The position numbers and the translations under genes were made by a program. From Cepaea nemoralis (Eukaryota > Mollusca > Gastropoda > Stylommatophora > Helicidae), in NCBI GenBank assembly GCA_014155875.1, contig JACEFZ010011676.1, positions 325,001 to 389,000 on the forward strand: a DNA stretch of 64,000 bases, written 5' to 3'. The stretch's first letter is position 1. Every line of letters begins with the position of its first letter. This document shows positions 21,343 to 33,119 of the stretch, in pieces. The notes under the pieces were generated by a model, which saw only the letters and a list, made by a program, of their open reading frames with translations, was not told where the DNA came from and made no database searches.

Positions 21343-21420
<78 letters not shown>
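21343..21420. repeat. (GA)n microsatellite
   Basis: About 39 tandem ga units in repeat X copy A, at the place where copy C has 'gaggggtgagtaagagtgaga'-like purine sequence; expansion of that tract is plausible. From 21540 to 22160 nothing is recognised except a degenerate block at 21950-22070 that resembles 59940-60060. Confidence 0.95.
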
Positions 21421-21426
<6 letters not shown>

Positions 21427-22164
21427 GTATCCTTAGACTGACGGAGTGCTGTGGACGGAATCTAGTGGATTCTCCAGAATAATGATATGGGGTTAAAAAT
21501 AATGTGGGTGTTGATTCCCCTCACTCCAGGGACGACACTATAAAGAAATACACGACATGTGGGTGTAGGCCAAAATACTCCTGCGAAAATGTTTTACATG
21601 TCAATTTATCAGTTTTACCGTCACATACATCATTGTCTCCCATATTACGTTTATAAAATACGTGGTCCTTCAGTCTCTTTTGTTCTGTGTGAAGTCTGAC
21701 GATTTTCACGTGTTGTTTGTATATCATACACGCATACATCTTTTCCGGTGTATTAAATTGTCTCTTACATACATGTCACTTGTTCATGAATGTCTTTATA
21801 TTTATTTTTACATATATGTGTTCTCATACTATTATTTAAAAATTCAATGTTAACAGAGTGGAATGAGATGTGTGTCAATTTATTTGCATCAACAATATCC
21901 TTCAACAATATCTAAATTTGAACTTTTTTTGTCCCCATATCTCTTACAGGACGTTGCAGTCAACATAAGCATTTTTCAGTTGCTGTTGATGTATTAGGCA
22001 AGATTACGCTCAGTGGTTTGTCATTGCTTTCTGGGCGGCTGGCTCACATACCCCTAAGTTAACAACGCGGCGAGAAATGCTACCAATTCTCTCGCAATGT
22101 CACGTTACTTACGAGAGTATACGAGATTACGGAGGAAGTCGTATAACCTCTAGACCAGATAGCC

Positions 22165-22290
<126 letters not shown>

Positions 22291-22379
22291 ATAAAATCTT
22301 GATAGTTTCGATCGATGACAGAAAGTCGCGACAACTGTCTGCACACAGTTGGCATTTTAAAAATCTGTAATTGCTCGAG

Positions 22380-23950
22380 AAGGGACAATAGCGCCATCCG
22401 TCTGCAAGGCAGTAGTCAGCCTTTGAAGTGATAGACGGAATGTCTTGGCAGACGTCGGATGGATCTTGTGATGTGGGAAATTATTCTCTGGTTCACAGGC
22501 GGGCAAGACTTTTTGTCGTACGGGAACCAGATTCCAAGATGAAAGCAAAATAGACGGCGGGTTGATTCCACCCAGTCTACAACAGCGGGAGAAAACCAGA
22601 TTCTGGGCTGTCTAGCGTCTAGACTTTTGGGTGACGTCACTAAGCCCCGAATTAAAACCAGTTGAGGTAACCAAATTTGAGTTAGTCGACCAAAAGTTAT
22701 GAAGTGCTAAGGAACGGCGCAGTATTCCGAGTTGTGTTTATAGAGAGAGACTATAGTGTCAATTTGTTAAGATATATCGGCGGACATCAATCCAGTCTGT
22801 GATTTTATAGTCTGCATCTACAACAGGAATAGCCATATGGTATTCTATTAAACATTTCTAACTTAGATTATTATTAGGAATAGAGTACAGTATAAGTGCG
22901 GTGATAGAAAGTATTATAGGAGCATCGGCACTAGTAGTCTATTGTGTAGCTTAAAATAGCTTGTGTGATATAACATTTAACTCAGGGAGTTAAGGACAAT
23001 GTAGTGGGATAATATTTAGAGAGATTGAGGATGGTTGGGAGGGATGAATGGAATGTGAAATAGTAGGATCTTCCAGTAGGGCATATGCTGGGTTTCTACC
23101 CGTTTCCTTTAATCTTTCCTTGTCTTACCATGACTCAGACCAATATTATGAGCTATTTGGCCGTATGACAGAGTTCGGTTCTCCGTTATAGACCTGAGTG
23201 CTGCTATCGGCCTACACTCACCTAATTAAGGTCAGAATTGAGTTGCTCTCACCAGGGTGATTCTCTATTCAACAGGTTCCACTCGATGGTTCTATGATAT
23301 GTTCCACCAGTTACCACCAGCTAGAAGAAAGTAATGGCTCGTGTATTGTGGGCAGAGTTTACTGAGATGCTTTTGGACTGGGTCCATAACACAGAGGGTC
23401 TGCAGGAACCTGGCCTCTGCTGAGCAGGAAACGATGATGTTATAATTGTGTTTCCAAAGTGATAGTACATCACAATAAATTAAAGATATTGACAATAACT
23501 CCAGTACCAGGAACACTATTCCATACATAACTACCTGGAACATTAACATTATGTGTTAATATGGGGAAAGTCGTATAACAAGTGACATACGAACTTTTAG
23601 GTTTTCCCAGGTGACATTAACGATATTTGTAAGATTCTCTGATCAACGAACATTTTAATGAACAGAGTAGATTCACAGTGTGTGATAGAGTGCAGACCAA
23701 TATTGGACAATGTCTATCATTGATGACCAAGCATCCTGTTTGTTCGAGAGATATCGGAGAAAGTCGTCACGTGGCCGGAGAAACATCCTTTGGGTGAAGT
23801 TTTCTGTCCGGAATATATGGTGCTGTTGTGTGCTCAGCACAGTGATGCAACTGACTTTGCTCCTGATTCACTGGTCTGATTCTACATACACATTAGAGTA
23901 GACGAGACACATTCTACACATTACACACATACACTTCTCACTTAAATACT
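22380..23950 (+). repeat. repeat X, copy B
   Basis: Matches copy C from about 53.14 to 54.73 kb: 'gtgatagac', 'ccagattctgg', 'attccgagttgtg', 'attaggaatagagtacag', 'ggagc..cggcactagt', 'cttccagtagggcat', 'gccgtatgacagag' and 'tggtgctgttgtgtgct'. It stops at 23950, where the 3' tail of a minus-strand LINE-A starts; the last part of repeat X is missing on the other side of that LINE. Confidence 0.8.
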
Positions 23951-24044
23951 CTTTCTTCTTCTTCTTCTTCTTCTTCTTCTTCTTCTTCTTCTTCTTCTTC
24001 TTCTTCTTCTTCTTCTTCTTCTTCTTCTTCTTCTTCTTCTTCTT
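23951..24044 (-). repeat. (GAA)n tail of LINE-A
   Basis: About 31 ttc units (gaa on the LINE strand) directly after the LINE-A stop and 'cggaacgctgaag'. It is the element's 3' tail, expanded. Confidence 0.9.
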
Positions 24045-24933
24045 CAGCGTTCCGAGCCATTGAGGTTCTTTGCTGCAGATACAATCCGTCTCCATTCGTC
24101 TCTCTGGTGGACCCTCTCTTGCCAGTCGTTGATTACAAGTGCTTGTAGGTCTGTATATATATTATCTCTCCACCGCCTTCTTGGTCTACCTCGGGGTCTA
24201 CGGTCATTTATTTCCTTGAGTGTAACGAGTTTTGCTTCCCTATTATCTTCCATTCTTTCTATATGCCCCAGCCATTGTAGTCTATTAGCCTTCATGATAC
24301 CAGTGATTAGCGGGGACTTAAACAGATCATAAATGTCTTTGTTACTTCTTATTTTCCACTCTCCACTTTGTGTATTCCTAATGGGCCCAAAGATGCGTCT
24401 TAAAATTTTGTTCTCAAAGGTTTGTAACAAGGCTTCGTCTCCTTTCGTTGTACTCCAGGTTTCAGAACCATACAGCACAATTGGTCTGATCAGTGTTTTG
24501 TATATTGTGATTTTGGTGTTACGAGATAGCGCATTTGATTTTAGTAGATGTTGTAGTGCATAGTATATCTTATTTCCAGAGTTGATTCTAGTTTGTATTT
24601 CTTCCCTTATGATGTTGGAGCAGTTGAAGATTGTACCCAGGTATTTGTATGTTTCCGTTCTTTTAATGGTCATATTATCTATTTGTATGTGGCCAGAGTT
24701 TTTAGCCATTCCGTCTCTTGAAATTACCATATATTATGTCTTATCTTGGTTGATAACCAGCCCCATCTGTTGGGTTTTTTCCTTTAAGTGAGTCAATATT
24801 TCCAATGTCTTTTGTTCACTTTGACCTATAATATCTATATCATCTGCATAACCAAGCAGTCTGGATGTTCCTCCAATATCACATTCCTCCTTTACCTTCC
24901 TTACAACTTTCTCTAGAGCCAGATTGAAGAGTA
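24045..24933 (-). mobile_element. LINE-A, 5'-truncated copy
   Basis: Minus-strand non-LTR reverse-transcriptase C-terminal half. It has the catalytic box 'LLGYADDIDIIG', 'TYKYLGTIFNCSN', 'LYGSETWSTTKGD', 'RLQWLGHIERM' and the GRPRRRWRD motif, ending 'AAKNLNGSER' with a stop and the (GAA)n tail. One in-frame TAA at 24731-24733 separates the two frames. The 5' end is abrupt at about 24933. Close relatives lie at 43.4-45.1, 45.6-46.4 and 49.2-50.9 kb. Confidence 0.9.
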
Positions 24934-25137
24934 ACAATTGTTCCTCAAGAACGAAAGAAAAAGGCATGCGCTTCAGAACAACAGACCATGAAATGTCCCG
25001 CCATCTTGCGGGAAGGGAACTAACTCTCTTATTAAACCAGAAATTAGTTATGAAGTTGTTGTTCTTCACTCACGCTGATCAAACTGAAATAGAACGGGAT
25101 CATCAGAAACAGACGAGCACGGTAACAGACGTGAACG

Positions 25138-25150
25138 GATAGATAGATAG

Positions 25151-25226
<76 letters not shown>

Positions 25227-25247
25227 TCTGGAATGGATAAATAGATG

Positions 25248-25281
<34 letters not shown>

Positions 25282-25300
25282 GAGACAGACAGACAGACAG
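25138..25300. repeat. (GATA)n and (CAGA)n microsatellites
   Basis: (gata)n at 25138-25225 and (caga)n at 25247-25300, separated by 'tctggaatggataaatagat'. Confidence 0.95.
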
Positions 25301-25414
25301 TGTATCAGCATGACATACAGTATCAGCACACGATTGGAGAAATATCTTGGAGTTGGAGAGAACTGAATATACATGATCACCGACGGGAACGGGAGCAGGG
25401 GCAAAACGCAACGG

Positions 25415-25487
25415 GAAATGTATTTGAATATAAAATGATTACTTATATGAATTAAATGATACGCTACCAGCCAGGGGATTGGCGAAA

Positions 25488-25571
<84 letters not shown>

Positions 25572-25572
25572 C

Positions 25573-25640
<68 letters not shown>

Positions 25641-26096
25641 TTTATGCGTTCCCGAACGGTCCATCCGATTGAGATGAAATTTTGTACAGATGTCCTTCTC
25701 ATTTCTAATTTTTAGAGTGATTTCTGTAAACATTTTAAATATTTGTTTCATCTTTATTATTTGATATTTTTCATTAAAATTACAATTTTAAAAATGCGGG
25801 CACCATAGGTTTATTCAATTATTTAAAAAAAATAAAATAGAAGTGTATAGAGATAATGTATAGTGCAGTAAAATAGAATCTATTCTGTTTAAGACTATTC
25901 ACAGAAAAAAAAAATAAAACAGTTATATTTATTCTCTGGTAACTAATAAAATATCAATAAATTAGCTGCCAAGCGCCCAGGGACCGAACACCTACTCTGT
26001 GCGCTTAGACAAATGTATTTGAATGTATAATGACTATCTATACGAATTAATTGAGACGCTCCCCACCAGGGGCTAGGCGAAGCTGGGCCTGGTCAG

Positions 26097-26141
<45 letters not shown>
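25415..26141. repeat. interspersed repeat bounded by TA/TG microsatellites
   Basis: The block 'atgtatttgaat..ta..atga', 'gacgct.cc..ccaggg', 'ggcgaa' occurs just before the (TA)n at 25494 and again at 26010-26100, just before the (TG)n at 26101-26139. The second is followed by 'ggtcagctagtgtgtg'. Between them are (TA)n 25494-25569, (TG)n 25576-25638 and 'gttcccgaacggtccatccg', 'gagatgaaattttgtaca', a motif I know from dispersed non-autonomous elements of invertebrates but cannot place in a class. No coding capacity. Confidence 0.5.
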
Positions 26142-26147
<6 letters not shown>

Positions 26148-26159
26148 TTATATATATAA

Positions 26160-26395
26160 ACTGTCTCAACAGTATACCACAACAAGCAATGACGTACAGA
26201 CCAGATGGAATCATAGGAAGAGGCCGACCACGTAAACGTTGGACGGAGGGAATAGCCGAGTCCATGGGAATATCGATATATGAAGCCCATAATCGGGCAC
26301 TCTCACGAAGTTTATAATTCACCTCGACACCGCAAGGTACAAGAGGAACATGATGAGATGAGATGATGAGATGAGATAAGCTGTCATCTACTGCC
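26160..26395 (+). mobile_element. LINE-E 3' end with (GATGA)n tail
   Basis: Short frame ending 'RPDGIIGRGRPRKRWTEGI', 'AESMGISIYEAHNRALSRS', then a stop at 26308-26317, nearly the same as 2.93-3.08 kb. After about 30 bp comes a gatga/gatgag tract (26350-26390), probably the tail. Confidence 0.7.
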
Positions 26396-26397
26396 TT

Positions 26398-26580
26398 TAG
26401 TACCTTGCGGTGTAGGACAGCGGTTGGGGGGGGGGGGGGGGGGGGGGGGGGGAGTGGGTCAGAAGCCGGAAGAATTAATGCCACATTGCTAGTGCAGTCG
26501 TTGCGAACGGTGCAGGTTAAAGTTTTCTTTTTGCCCCAGACAGATAAAACTCTACACCTTACCGAGGATGCCCTATCAAC
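26398..26580 (-). repeat. SINE-1, 5'-truncated, with poly-G expansion
   Basis: The minus-strand copy has the SINE-1 body ('aacctgcac.gttcgc..cgactgcac', 'ctacaccgcaaggtac'). The tRNA head is cut off within the B box ('cctcggtaaggtgt'). A run of about 26 G (26427-26452) interrupts the body. Confidence 0.75.
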
Positions 26581-26600
26581 GCAGGCCATCCATACTTACT

Positions 26601-27450
26601 TAAAGAATAAACATGGTTCACAAAATCAATGCATACATATCATAGATCATTTATAAAATCATGAGTGATACATGAGCAAACACATGCATTCCCCCCATCT
26701 CTCCCAATTGTAATTTTGTGAAAAATGTCTGAGTTGTTTCTAACTATAAATGTCTCTGTGGAAAATCCACTGAACACGGTACACAGTGGTGTTCATGGAA
26801 GATTCATTGCTGAAGTAAGTATGGACGGCCTGTGTTGATAGAGCATCTCTTCTTCACCATGATATAATATAGAAGTTGGTTGGTGTGATTGGTTTACAGC
26901 TGGAAGTATCAACCTTCTGGAGGAAAAAGGGACTAAGCTTTTGCCTGGTCACTAGGTCCATTGATGGATGGATCATCATTTACCCTATCTGCCCTCTGGA
27001 CAAGATGACAAACTGCTCAATACTCAGGAGGGTGACCTGAGCTCCCACATTCTTCTACACAGTCCTTTTGCTTCGTCTTTATATGCTGCTTTCACCAATT
27101 AGCACTACTCCCATTCACCCGGTCTGTGATGACTGGTCACAGAAAATGAATAAAAACTACACCACAGAACAACATGATCCGCCCGTTCCAAAGCTGTACA
27201 GAAGAATGTGTGGGTCAAGCGTTGGCCGCATCTCCGTACCACTTTTCTGGTCTCATGTCCTGTTTCATCCAATCATTGAATCAGTGTACCATTCTGAGAC
27301 GCTTCGATGGGCTATGTTAGTATGACAGTTATATTAATAGATCTGTCAAGTGTGCCATAAGGTATTCGTTGTTCAAGTTGGTGCGATAAAATCTCTGTTA
27401 GATGTGCTTGAATTGGCAAATTGTGCAATGATGCTTTACGTTATGTTACA
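26601..27450 (-). repeat. 850 bp direct repeat, copy 1
   Basis: Starts 'taaagaataaac' and ends 'cgttatgttaca'. It matches 28133-28978 along its length at roughly 90 percent by eye. On the minus strand the unit starts TGTAACATAACG and a G-rich tract 'ggggtggggcac' precedes it, like a polypurine tract before an LTR. The pair could be the LTRs of a short non-autonomous element (TRIM-like). Strand is given for that reading. Confidence 0.7.
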
Positions 27451-28132
27451 GTGCCCCACCCCAGACAGTTCTGCCGGTAAGAAACTGAACGTCAATCATT
27501 CACAGTTGTCTGACTCGCATTTCGTGATCCACTTCATTTTGTCTCCTGTTGCAGCTGAATGACATTACTCATCCGGAATCGGATGTCGAATCAGAACCTC
27601 TGCTCTCACATTCCTTTTCCCAGGAATGTAAGGTGTGAACAATGGTGGTAAGAATCAGTAGCACTACGTGCATCCCCCGTACTCTTTTTGGCTAGAGACT
27701 TGGGACTTATTCCTTATGGTGTGTAATAATCTTGGTAATGAAACTAGACTATAGAGAACTCGACAGGCCTTGGGAAGCCCAGCATAATTTAGGAACCACA
27801 CCATACATTTGATCCTCCTAAAAGAACCCAATTACCTCAAATCCCCCAAAAGTCCCCATGATTTCCAAGATGGTCCAGGAGGACAATGTTTAGAATAAAG
27901 GTGAGGGTTCTCTGGATGAAAGTGGGAACCTGGGTCGTTACCATGGGAGAATTACAATCAGTTCCCCATATGATATCACCCAGCCTTACTAGTTTCCAAC
28001 TACCTTAAATTGTGTTAACTAAATATTATTTAAACACAAAGTAAAAGTGATGGCAGTACAATGAACATGCACAGAAGAATAAGTAAATTTCATAAGTTTA
28101 ATGAAATCTAAAATTGGGTTGGAAATATGGAG
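27451..28132. other. spacer between the 850 bp repeats
   Basis: 682 bp without an ORF of interest. If the flanking repeats are LTRs this is the interior; no clear primer-binding site is visible. Confidence 0.5.
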
Positions 28133-28978
28133 TAAAGAATAAACACGGTTCATAAAATCAATGCATACATATCATAGATAATTTATAAAATCGTAAGTGA
28201 TGCACGAGCAAACACATGCATCCCCCCCCCCCCCAATCTCTCCTAATTGTAATGTCGTGAAAAATGTCTGAGTTGTATCTAACTATAAATGTCTCTGTGG
28301 AAAATCTACTGAACACGGTACACTTTGGTATTCATGGAAGATTCATTGCTGAAGTAAGTATGGATGGCCTGTATTGATAGAGCATCTCTTCTTCACCAGA
28401 TCTAATATAGAAGTTGGTTGGAGTGATTCGTTTACATCTGGAAGTATCAACTTTCTGGAGGAAAAAGGGACTAAGCTTTTAATGGTAACTAGGTCCATTG
28501 ATGGATGGATCATCATTTACATTACCTGCCCTCTAGACAAGATGACAAACTGCTCAATACTCAGGAGAATGACCTGAGCTGCCACATTCTCCTACACAGT
28601 CCGGCTGCATCTTCTTTATATGCTGCTTTCACCATTTAGCACTACTCCCATCATCCGGTCAGTGATGACTGGTCACAGGAAATGAATAAAAACTACACCA
28701 CAGAACAACATTATCCGTCCTTTCCAAAGCTGTACAGAAGAATGCGTGGGTCAAGCGTTGGCCGCGTCTCCATATCACTTTTCTGATCACATGTCCTGTT
28801 TCATCCAATCGGTGTACCATTCTAAGACGCTTCGATTGGCTGTTTTAGTAAGACAGTTATATTAATAGATCTGTCAGGCGTGCCATAAGGTATTCGTTGT
28901 TCAAGTTGGTGCGACAAAATCTCTGTTTGATGTGCTTGAATTGGCAAACTGTGAAATGATGATATACGTTATGTTACA
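28133..28978 (-). repeat. 850 bp direct repeat, copy 2
   Basis: Second copy, with a C-run expansion near 28226-28236 and scattered substitutions. From 28980 to 31400 I see no gene I can support. A frame around 30785-30950 ('DTPMSDTPFVSNTQMS', 'PSGRYIPGYQPEQPSF') ends in a stop and looks protein-like but is not identified. Confidence 0.7.
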
Positions 28979-31404
28979 AACGCATACTATTCTGCCGAGT
29001 CATGATTTTACGTCAGCGGATATAGTGTATGAAATATTTAGCTTTGGCCGTATCGAATTACCGTTCTCCAACAACAGCAACCAGATCACTGTGTGGTAAG
29101 CCGCTAAAGGTAGGTTGGACTTTGATAAATCTGTATCAATTTCTTTGTCTTTCTCCAGGTCGGCTTAGGTTAACCTAATAATACAAGTATAATACAGGAG
29201 ATATATGCTGCTAGACGTATATAACTGAGGAGAAAACAACAAGACGTTTCGTTATATAACTTGGTAGACTGGGTCGACATGGAATCTAGCTGACATTCAT
29301 ACTTTTGAACACAGCGCTATGGTGGTATCGTATTACATATTTGTACTAGTATGTATTCGTAGGTGAAGGTGAAAGTGTATTGTGGGTTCTACATACACAC
29401 TATCGATAGTAATGTATTGACTGTTTTTACCGAGGGAACGTGTCAGGTACAGAGCTATTATTTATAATATGTATTCCTATTATTTAAGGTTATAGAACCT
29501 TATTCTTATCTATGTTTTACAGATACGGATGCCCACGAAAATCTGATTAGGAAACTGTGGATCAAACTAAGAGCGGAACCATACAGTTATTGCATGGCGT
29601 GACTTAATGTACCACCACATCAAGAAGCCGAGAATCAATTCATTCACTCTTGTGATAATGGTGGTAGTTTTGCGCACCTATTCGATTGAGGGATGTATTA
29701 CAACAGGACTTCACCAAAGAGGATATATTCATACTAAGCCTCAGCATAATTGAGGAGTGCATCCTCGACTATAATTGCCTACAGGATACTTCCAAACCAT
29801 CCCCTTCCAACGTCGAGCGATCATCGTCACAGATACCAACTTTCATCTTAAGTCAATCCACACTAGCGGATGAGTCTTAATACACCTTTAATAACGAAAT
29901 AGTTGTTACATACTTGCAAACATGGCTTCAGTATCTGAACAGACCTCAATACGAAGAAAACTACTATGGGTGTGAGGAAACTGTATATGTATATCGTTGC
30001 TATTCTGTCTCCTCAGGCTGTATCTCACAGTGATTAAAACACAAGTAACTCTGCGGCATCTACACTATCTATTTCATCATGCTGAAAGGTCAAAGGCGAG
30101 AATACCTAGCATTTTCCAGACCGTCTCAAACATACAGCGGGTCAACGAGCGGTAGTAGGTCGCATAGTCATGCCATATGGACAGCAGCGTCAGCGTATTC
30201 TGAGACGATTGACCTAAGAAACAGGATGAAACTGGTTTTACGCGTGAGTCAAAAACTAGTATATAAATCTGAGGCTGGCAACAGTCGTTAATTGTGATCT
30301 GAAGATGACCACAGACTTCAAGACTGTGCCTGCTAACAAGGTCTACAGACTCGTAATGGTAAAACTGTTAGACCATTGGGTGCTGGTAATAAGGCCGTGT
30401 TTGTCTCATCCTACAGAGGTACGACCACGTAACACACCCGTCAATTCTTTGGCCAGTCCGACAAGAAGTTTCCCACCAAGATGGAGATAACACTTACTCG
30501 TCAATAATATGAATATATGATAGCTGCACAACGCGCGATCCCAGCTGAATTAGAGCGACTCAACCAAGCCAAACATCACAACCAAGTCAGTAACTAATTC
30601 AAACAAGACACTAACCGAAGCAAACAATTCCAAAACGTTCAAGTCAGTGCTCAAGTTAAACGGGGCACTAAACGAAACCACCATAGAGACGCATACTATA
30701 CCTCCAGTTTTCAATCCAGCTACATTCAGATGTGTGATGACCCCAGCAACCAGATGTATGATGAACCAATAATCACATATTTGATGTTACCGACACTCCG
30801 ATGAGTGACACCCCCTTTGTCTCCAACACTCAGATGTCAGCCCAAAAAGAAGGAGACCAGTCTGATGACTACACGCCAAGTGGCAGATACATACCAGGCT
30901 ACCAGCCGGAACAACCATCCTTCTCAGACAATGGTGTTGAAGAAACCTAGAAAAATCACACACTGTGTATTTACATCTACCCAAAGTATTTCAGGATCCT
31001 CGCCGATGCAACGGAGTTCGTGCATTTAGCTGAGTTTCTCCAAACTCAGATTTGAGATAGGAGAAAACGGAGCACTTATGGGTTAAACCGGTTGCCGTGA
31101 TGTTGACACAACGACTAAAACTAAAACTAAAACTAGTATACCTGTTTTTTTTTTTTTTGCACATAAAATTGTGTGATTATACTCTGTATACCAGCGCATA
31201 TTGCATCATTTATATCGTTTTATACTTTTTTATTCATGTAAAAATGTACTGTAAATACAGTATATAAACAGGTATATATTATAACTTTGTCTTGGTTGTT
31301 GATCTTTTAGTGTTGCTGGTATATATTGTTGTCATGTGGTGAGAGAATGTTACATATGTCTATGTATATGTATATGTGTTATATATGTATATGTTACATA
31401 AATA

Positions 31405-32250
31405 AATATGTCAACAAATCTAAGGAAACGGGTTAACCAAAATAGGAAAAATGTTGACCAAATTCATATATATCTCAACCAAACTTACAAATATGTCGAC
31501 CGAAATAAGAAAATGTCCTAACGAAATGGGAGAAATATTGGCCACGCGGAGAAATATTTCAAGCAAACATACAAATGTCTCGGCCAACCTTATAAAAATA
31601 TAGGAACATTTGTTAACCAAAGGGGAAAAAATATTGGACAAGTAAAGAAATATATCGTCCAAATTTATAAAACGTGGCAACATATGTTAGCCAAATGGGA
31701 AACATATCGACTAAGTAGAAAATGTTGTTAGCCAAATGGGATAAATATCGGTCAGACTTATAAATATCTCGGCAAAACTTATCAAAAGTAGGAAATTGTG
31801 TTAGCCATGTGGGTAAAATATCGACCAAGTAGGAAATAATCTTAACCAAATGAGAAAAATATCGGTCAAACTTATAAATATCTCGGCCAAACCTATTTTT
31901 AAAAATAGGAAAAAGTGGTAGCCGAATGTAAACAAAAAAATATTAGTCAAGTAAAGGAATATCGCGTCCAAAATTTTTAAAGGTAATACATGTGTTAGCC
32001 AAATTGGGAAAAAAATATTGGCCAAGTAAAGAAATATTTCAACCAAATTAATAAATATCTCGTCCAAACATGAAATATAGAAACATTTTTAACAAAATTG
32101 GAAAAATATTGGCCATGTAAACAAATATTTCAAAGCAAACATATAAAAGTCTCGACCAAACTTATATAATGTAGGAAAGTTTGTTAGCCAAAGGGGAAAA
32201 TATTAACCAAAATGAGAAAAACGTACAGCAAAGTAAAAAAAATTGCTCAC
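31405..32250. repeat. degenerate 21 bp minisatellite
   Basis: About 40 variants of a 21 bp unit of the form g-t-t-n-a-c-c-A-A-A-n-n-n-n-n-n-A-A-T-A-T ('gttaaccaaaataggaaaaat', 'ctcaaccaaacttacaaat'). Because 21 is a multiple of three, the minus strand shows long open frames of leucine/phenylalanine-rich heptads; these look like a by-product of the repeat. Confidence 0.8.
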
Positions 32251-32269
32251 AAAACCTGTCGAATAGCGT

Positions 32270-32400
32270 TAGAAAAATCCCCATTCACTCTCACAACTTA
32301 TCGAATTGACCTATCAACTTGACCAATTAACCTCACATTTCCCAACTGACTCTTGCAATTTGTCCACTTGCTATTACAACTTGTCGACTGCCTCTCGTGA
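32270..32400. repeat. second short-period minisatellite
   Basis: Five to six units of about 21 bp of a different sequence, 'caacttgtcgactgcctctc'-like ('caacttatcgaattgacctat', 'caacttgaccaattaacctc'). Confidence 0.6.
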
Positions 32401-32496
32401 ATTACTCACGGGGATTTACCATGTGTATTATATATCCACACTCAAGCGCTCTCATAGTCACAAGTTTTAAAGAAATACTGGGATTAAAGCCTGATT

Positions 32497-32919
32497 TTAT
32501 TCAATATTTTTGTTTGTAGTCAATGTATAGAAGTTCTGCTGACCACCATGTTGTCGAAGTATCCAAGGACATAGTTTATCAACCATATATTCGTCTATAC
32601 ATTTAGCAATGCGCTCTTCCAGGTCTTGGACATTCACATCTGCATTGTAACAATTATCAATCAGATGCTTACCCAGACGCATTCCAAATGTATGCAGCAT
32701 AATTAATCTCCCATAGGTGAAGGCATTATCGCCAAAGGGTTCATCACAGACTGAAGCAAAGACTTGGAAAACGTGTTCTTGCTTGATACGGCATACTAGT
32801 CTCGTGAACAGCACATCATGTTGCTTGGCTATTTGACCAACTAAACTAGACAACGGCGAGTTATTTACTTTGTGGAATTGTATGAACTGATAATAGCCAA
32901 CGCCATATTCCCCATCTTG
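32497..32919 (-). CDS. Bcl-2 family protein (exon or intronless copy)
   Basis: 140 codons open from an AG at 32920-32921 to TAA at 32497-32499. A BH1 block, 'EPFGDNAFTYGRLIMLHTFG', matches the family's (D/N)G..(N)WGR(I/L)...FxFG, with Trp replaced by Tyr. A BH2 block, 'CPWILRQHGGQQNF', matches W(I/L)...GGW..F, with the Trp replaced. A helical 'LEERIAKCIDEYMVDKL' lies between them, and an N-terminal helix pair starts 'YYQFIQFHK'. Length from the first helix to BH2 is that of a Bcl-2 core fold. The family regulates apoptosis at the mitochondrial outer membrane; pro- or anti-apoptotic role cannot be told. No in-frame ATG precedes BH1 and a TAG lies just upstream, so this is probably a last exon (acceptor 'ttcatag' with weak pyrimidine tract) or a retrocopy that lost its start. 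No C-terminal membrane anchor is seen. AATAAA overlaps the stop codon. It sits antisense in an SLC17 intron. Confidence 0.75.
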   Translation of the reverse strand, partial: QDGEYGVGYYQFIQFHKVNNSPLSSLVGQIAKQHDVLFTRLVCRIKQEHVFQVFASVCDEPFGDNAFTYGRLIMLHTFGMRLGKHLIDNCYNADVNVQDLEERIAKCIDEYMVDKLCPWILRQHGGQQNFYTLTTNKNIE

Positions 32920-33119
32920 CTATGAACTTGTTTCAAGACGGCCGTTGCTTGTCTCATTATTATACTTATAGCTAACGTGCATCACAATATGCCTAGCAGT
33001 CAAACCGCTGATCCACTAGTGTGAAACTTAGTGCAAAGTGGTCAAATTGGCTAATAATATCACCCGAAACATTAATAAACAGAAGAAAAAGCAGCGGCTG
33101 CAGCAGGATATAACAATAT

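Larger units (their letters stand above)
19600..21539 (+). repeat. repeat X, copy A (long non-coding element)
   Basis: Diverged copy of the element that is precisely delimited at 52363-54949. Shared landmarks in order: 'gaggatggttg', 'ggatcttccagtggggtgtc', 'ctttccttgtctta', 'atgacagagtttggttc', 'gagtg...cggcctaca', 'caggttcc', 'gactttgctcctga', 'acatacacttctcac' and the terminal 'ctccagggacgacacta' (ending at 21539-21540). No ORF. The left end is uncertain. It contains a 42 bp tandem repeat and a (GA)n run. Confidence 0.7.

Noticed and set aside
23868..24095. Poly-lysine frames at 23.9 and 46.4 kb
   Set aside because: They read through the (GAA)n tails of LINE-A.
31420..32067. Leucine-rich minus-strand frames as a repeat-protein gene
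   Set aside because: Explained by the 21 bp minisatellite; frames shift and stop between units.
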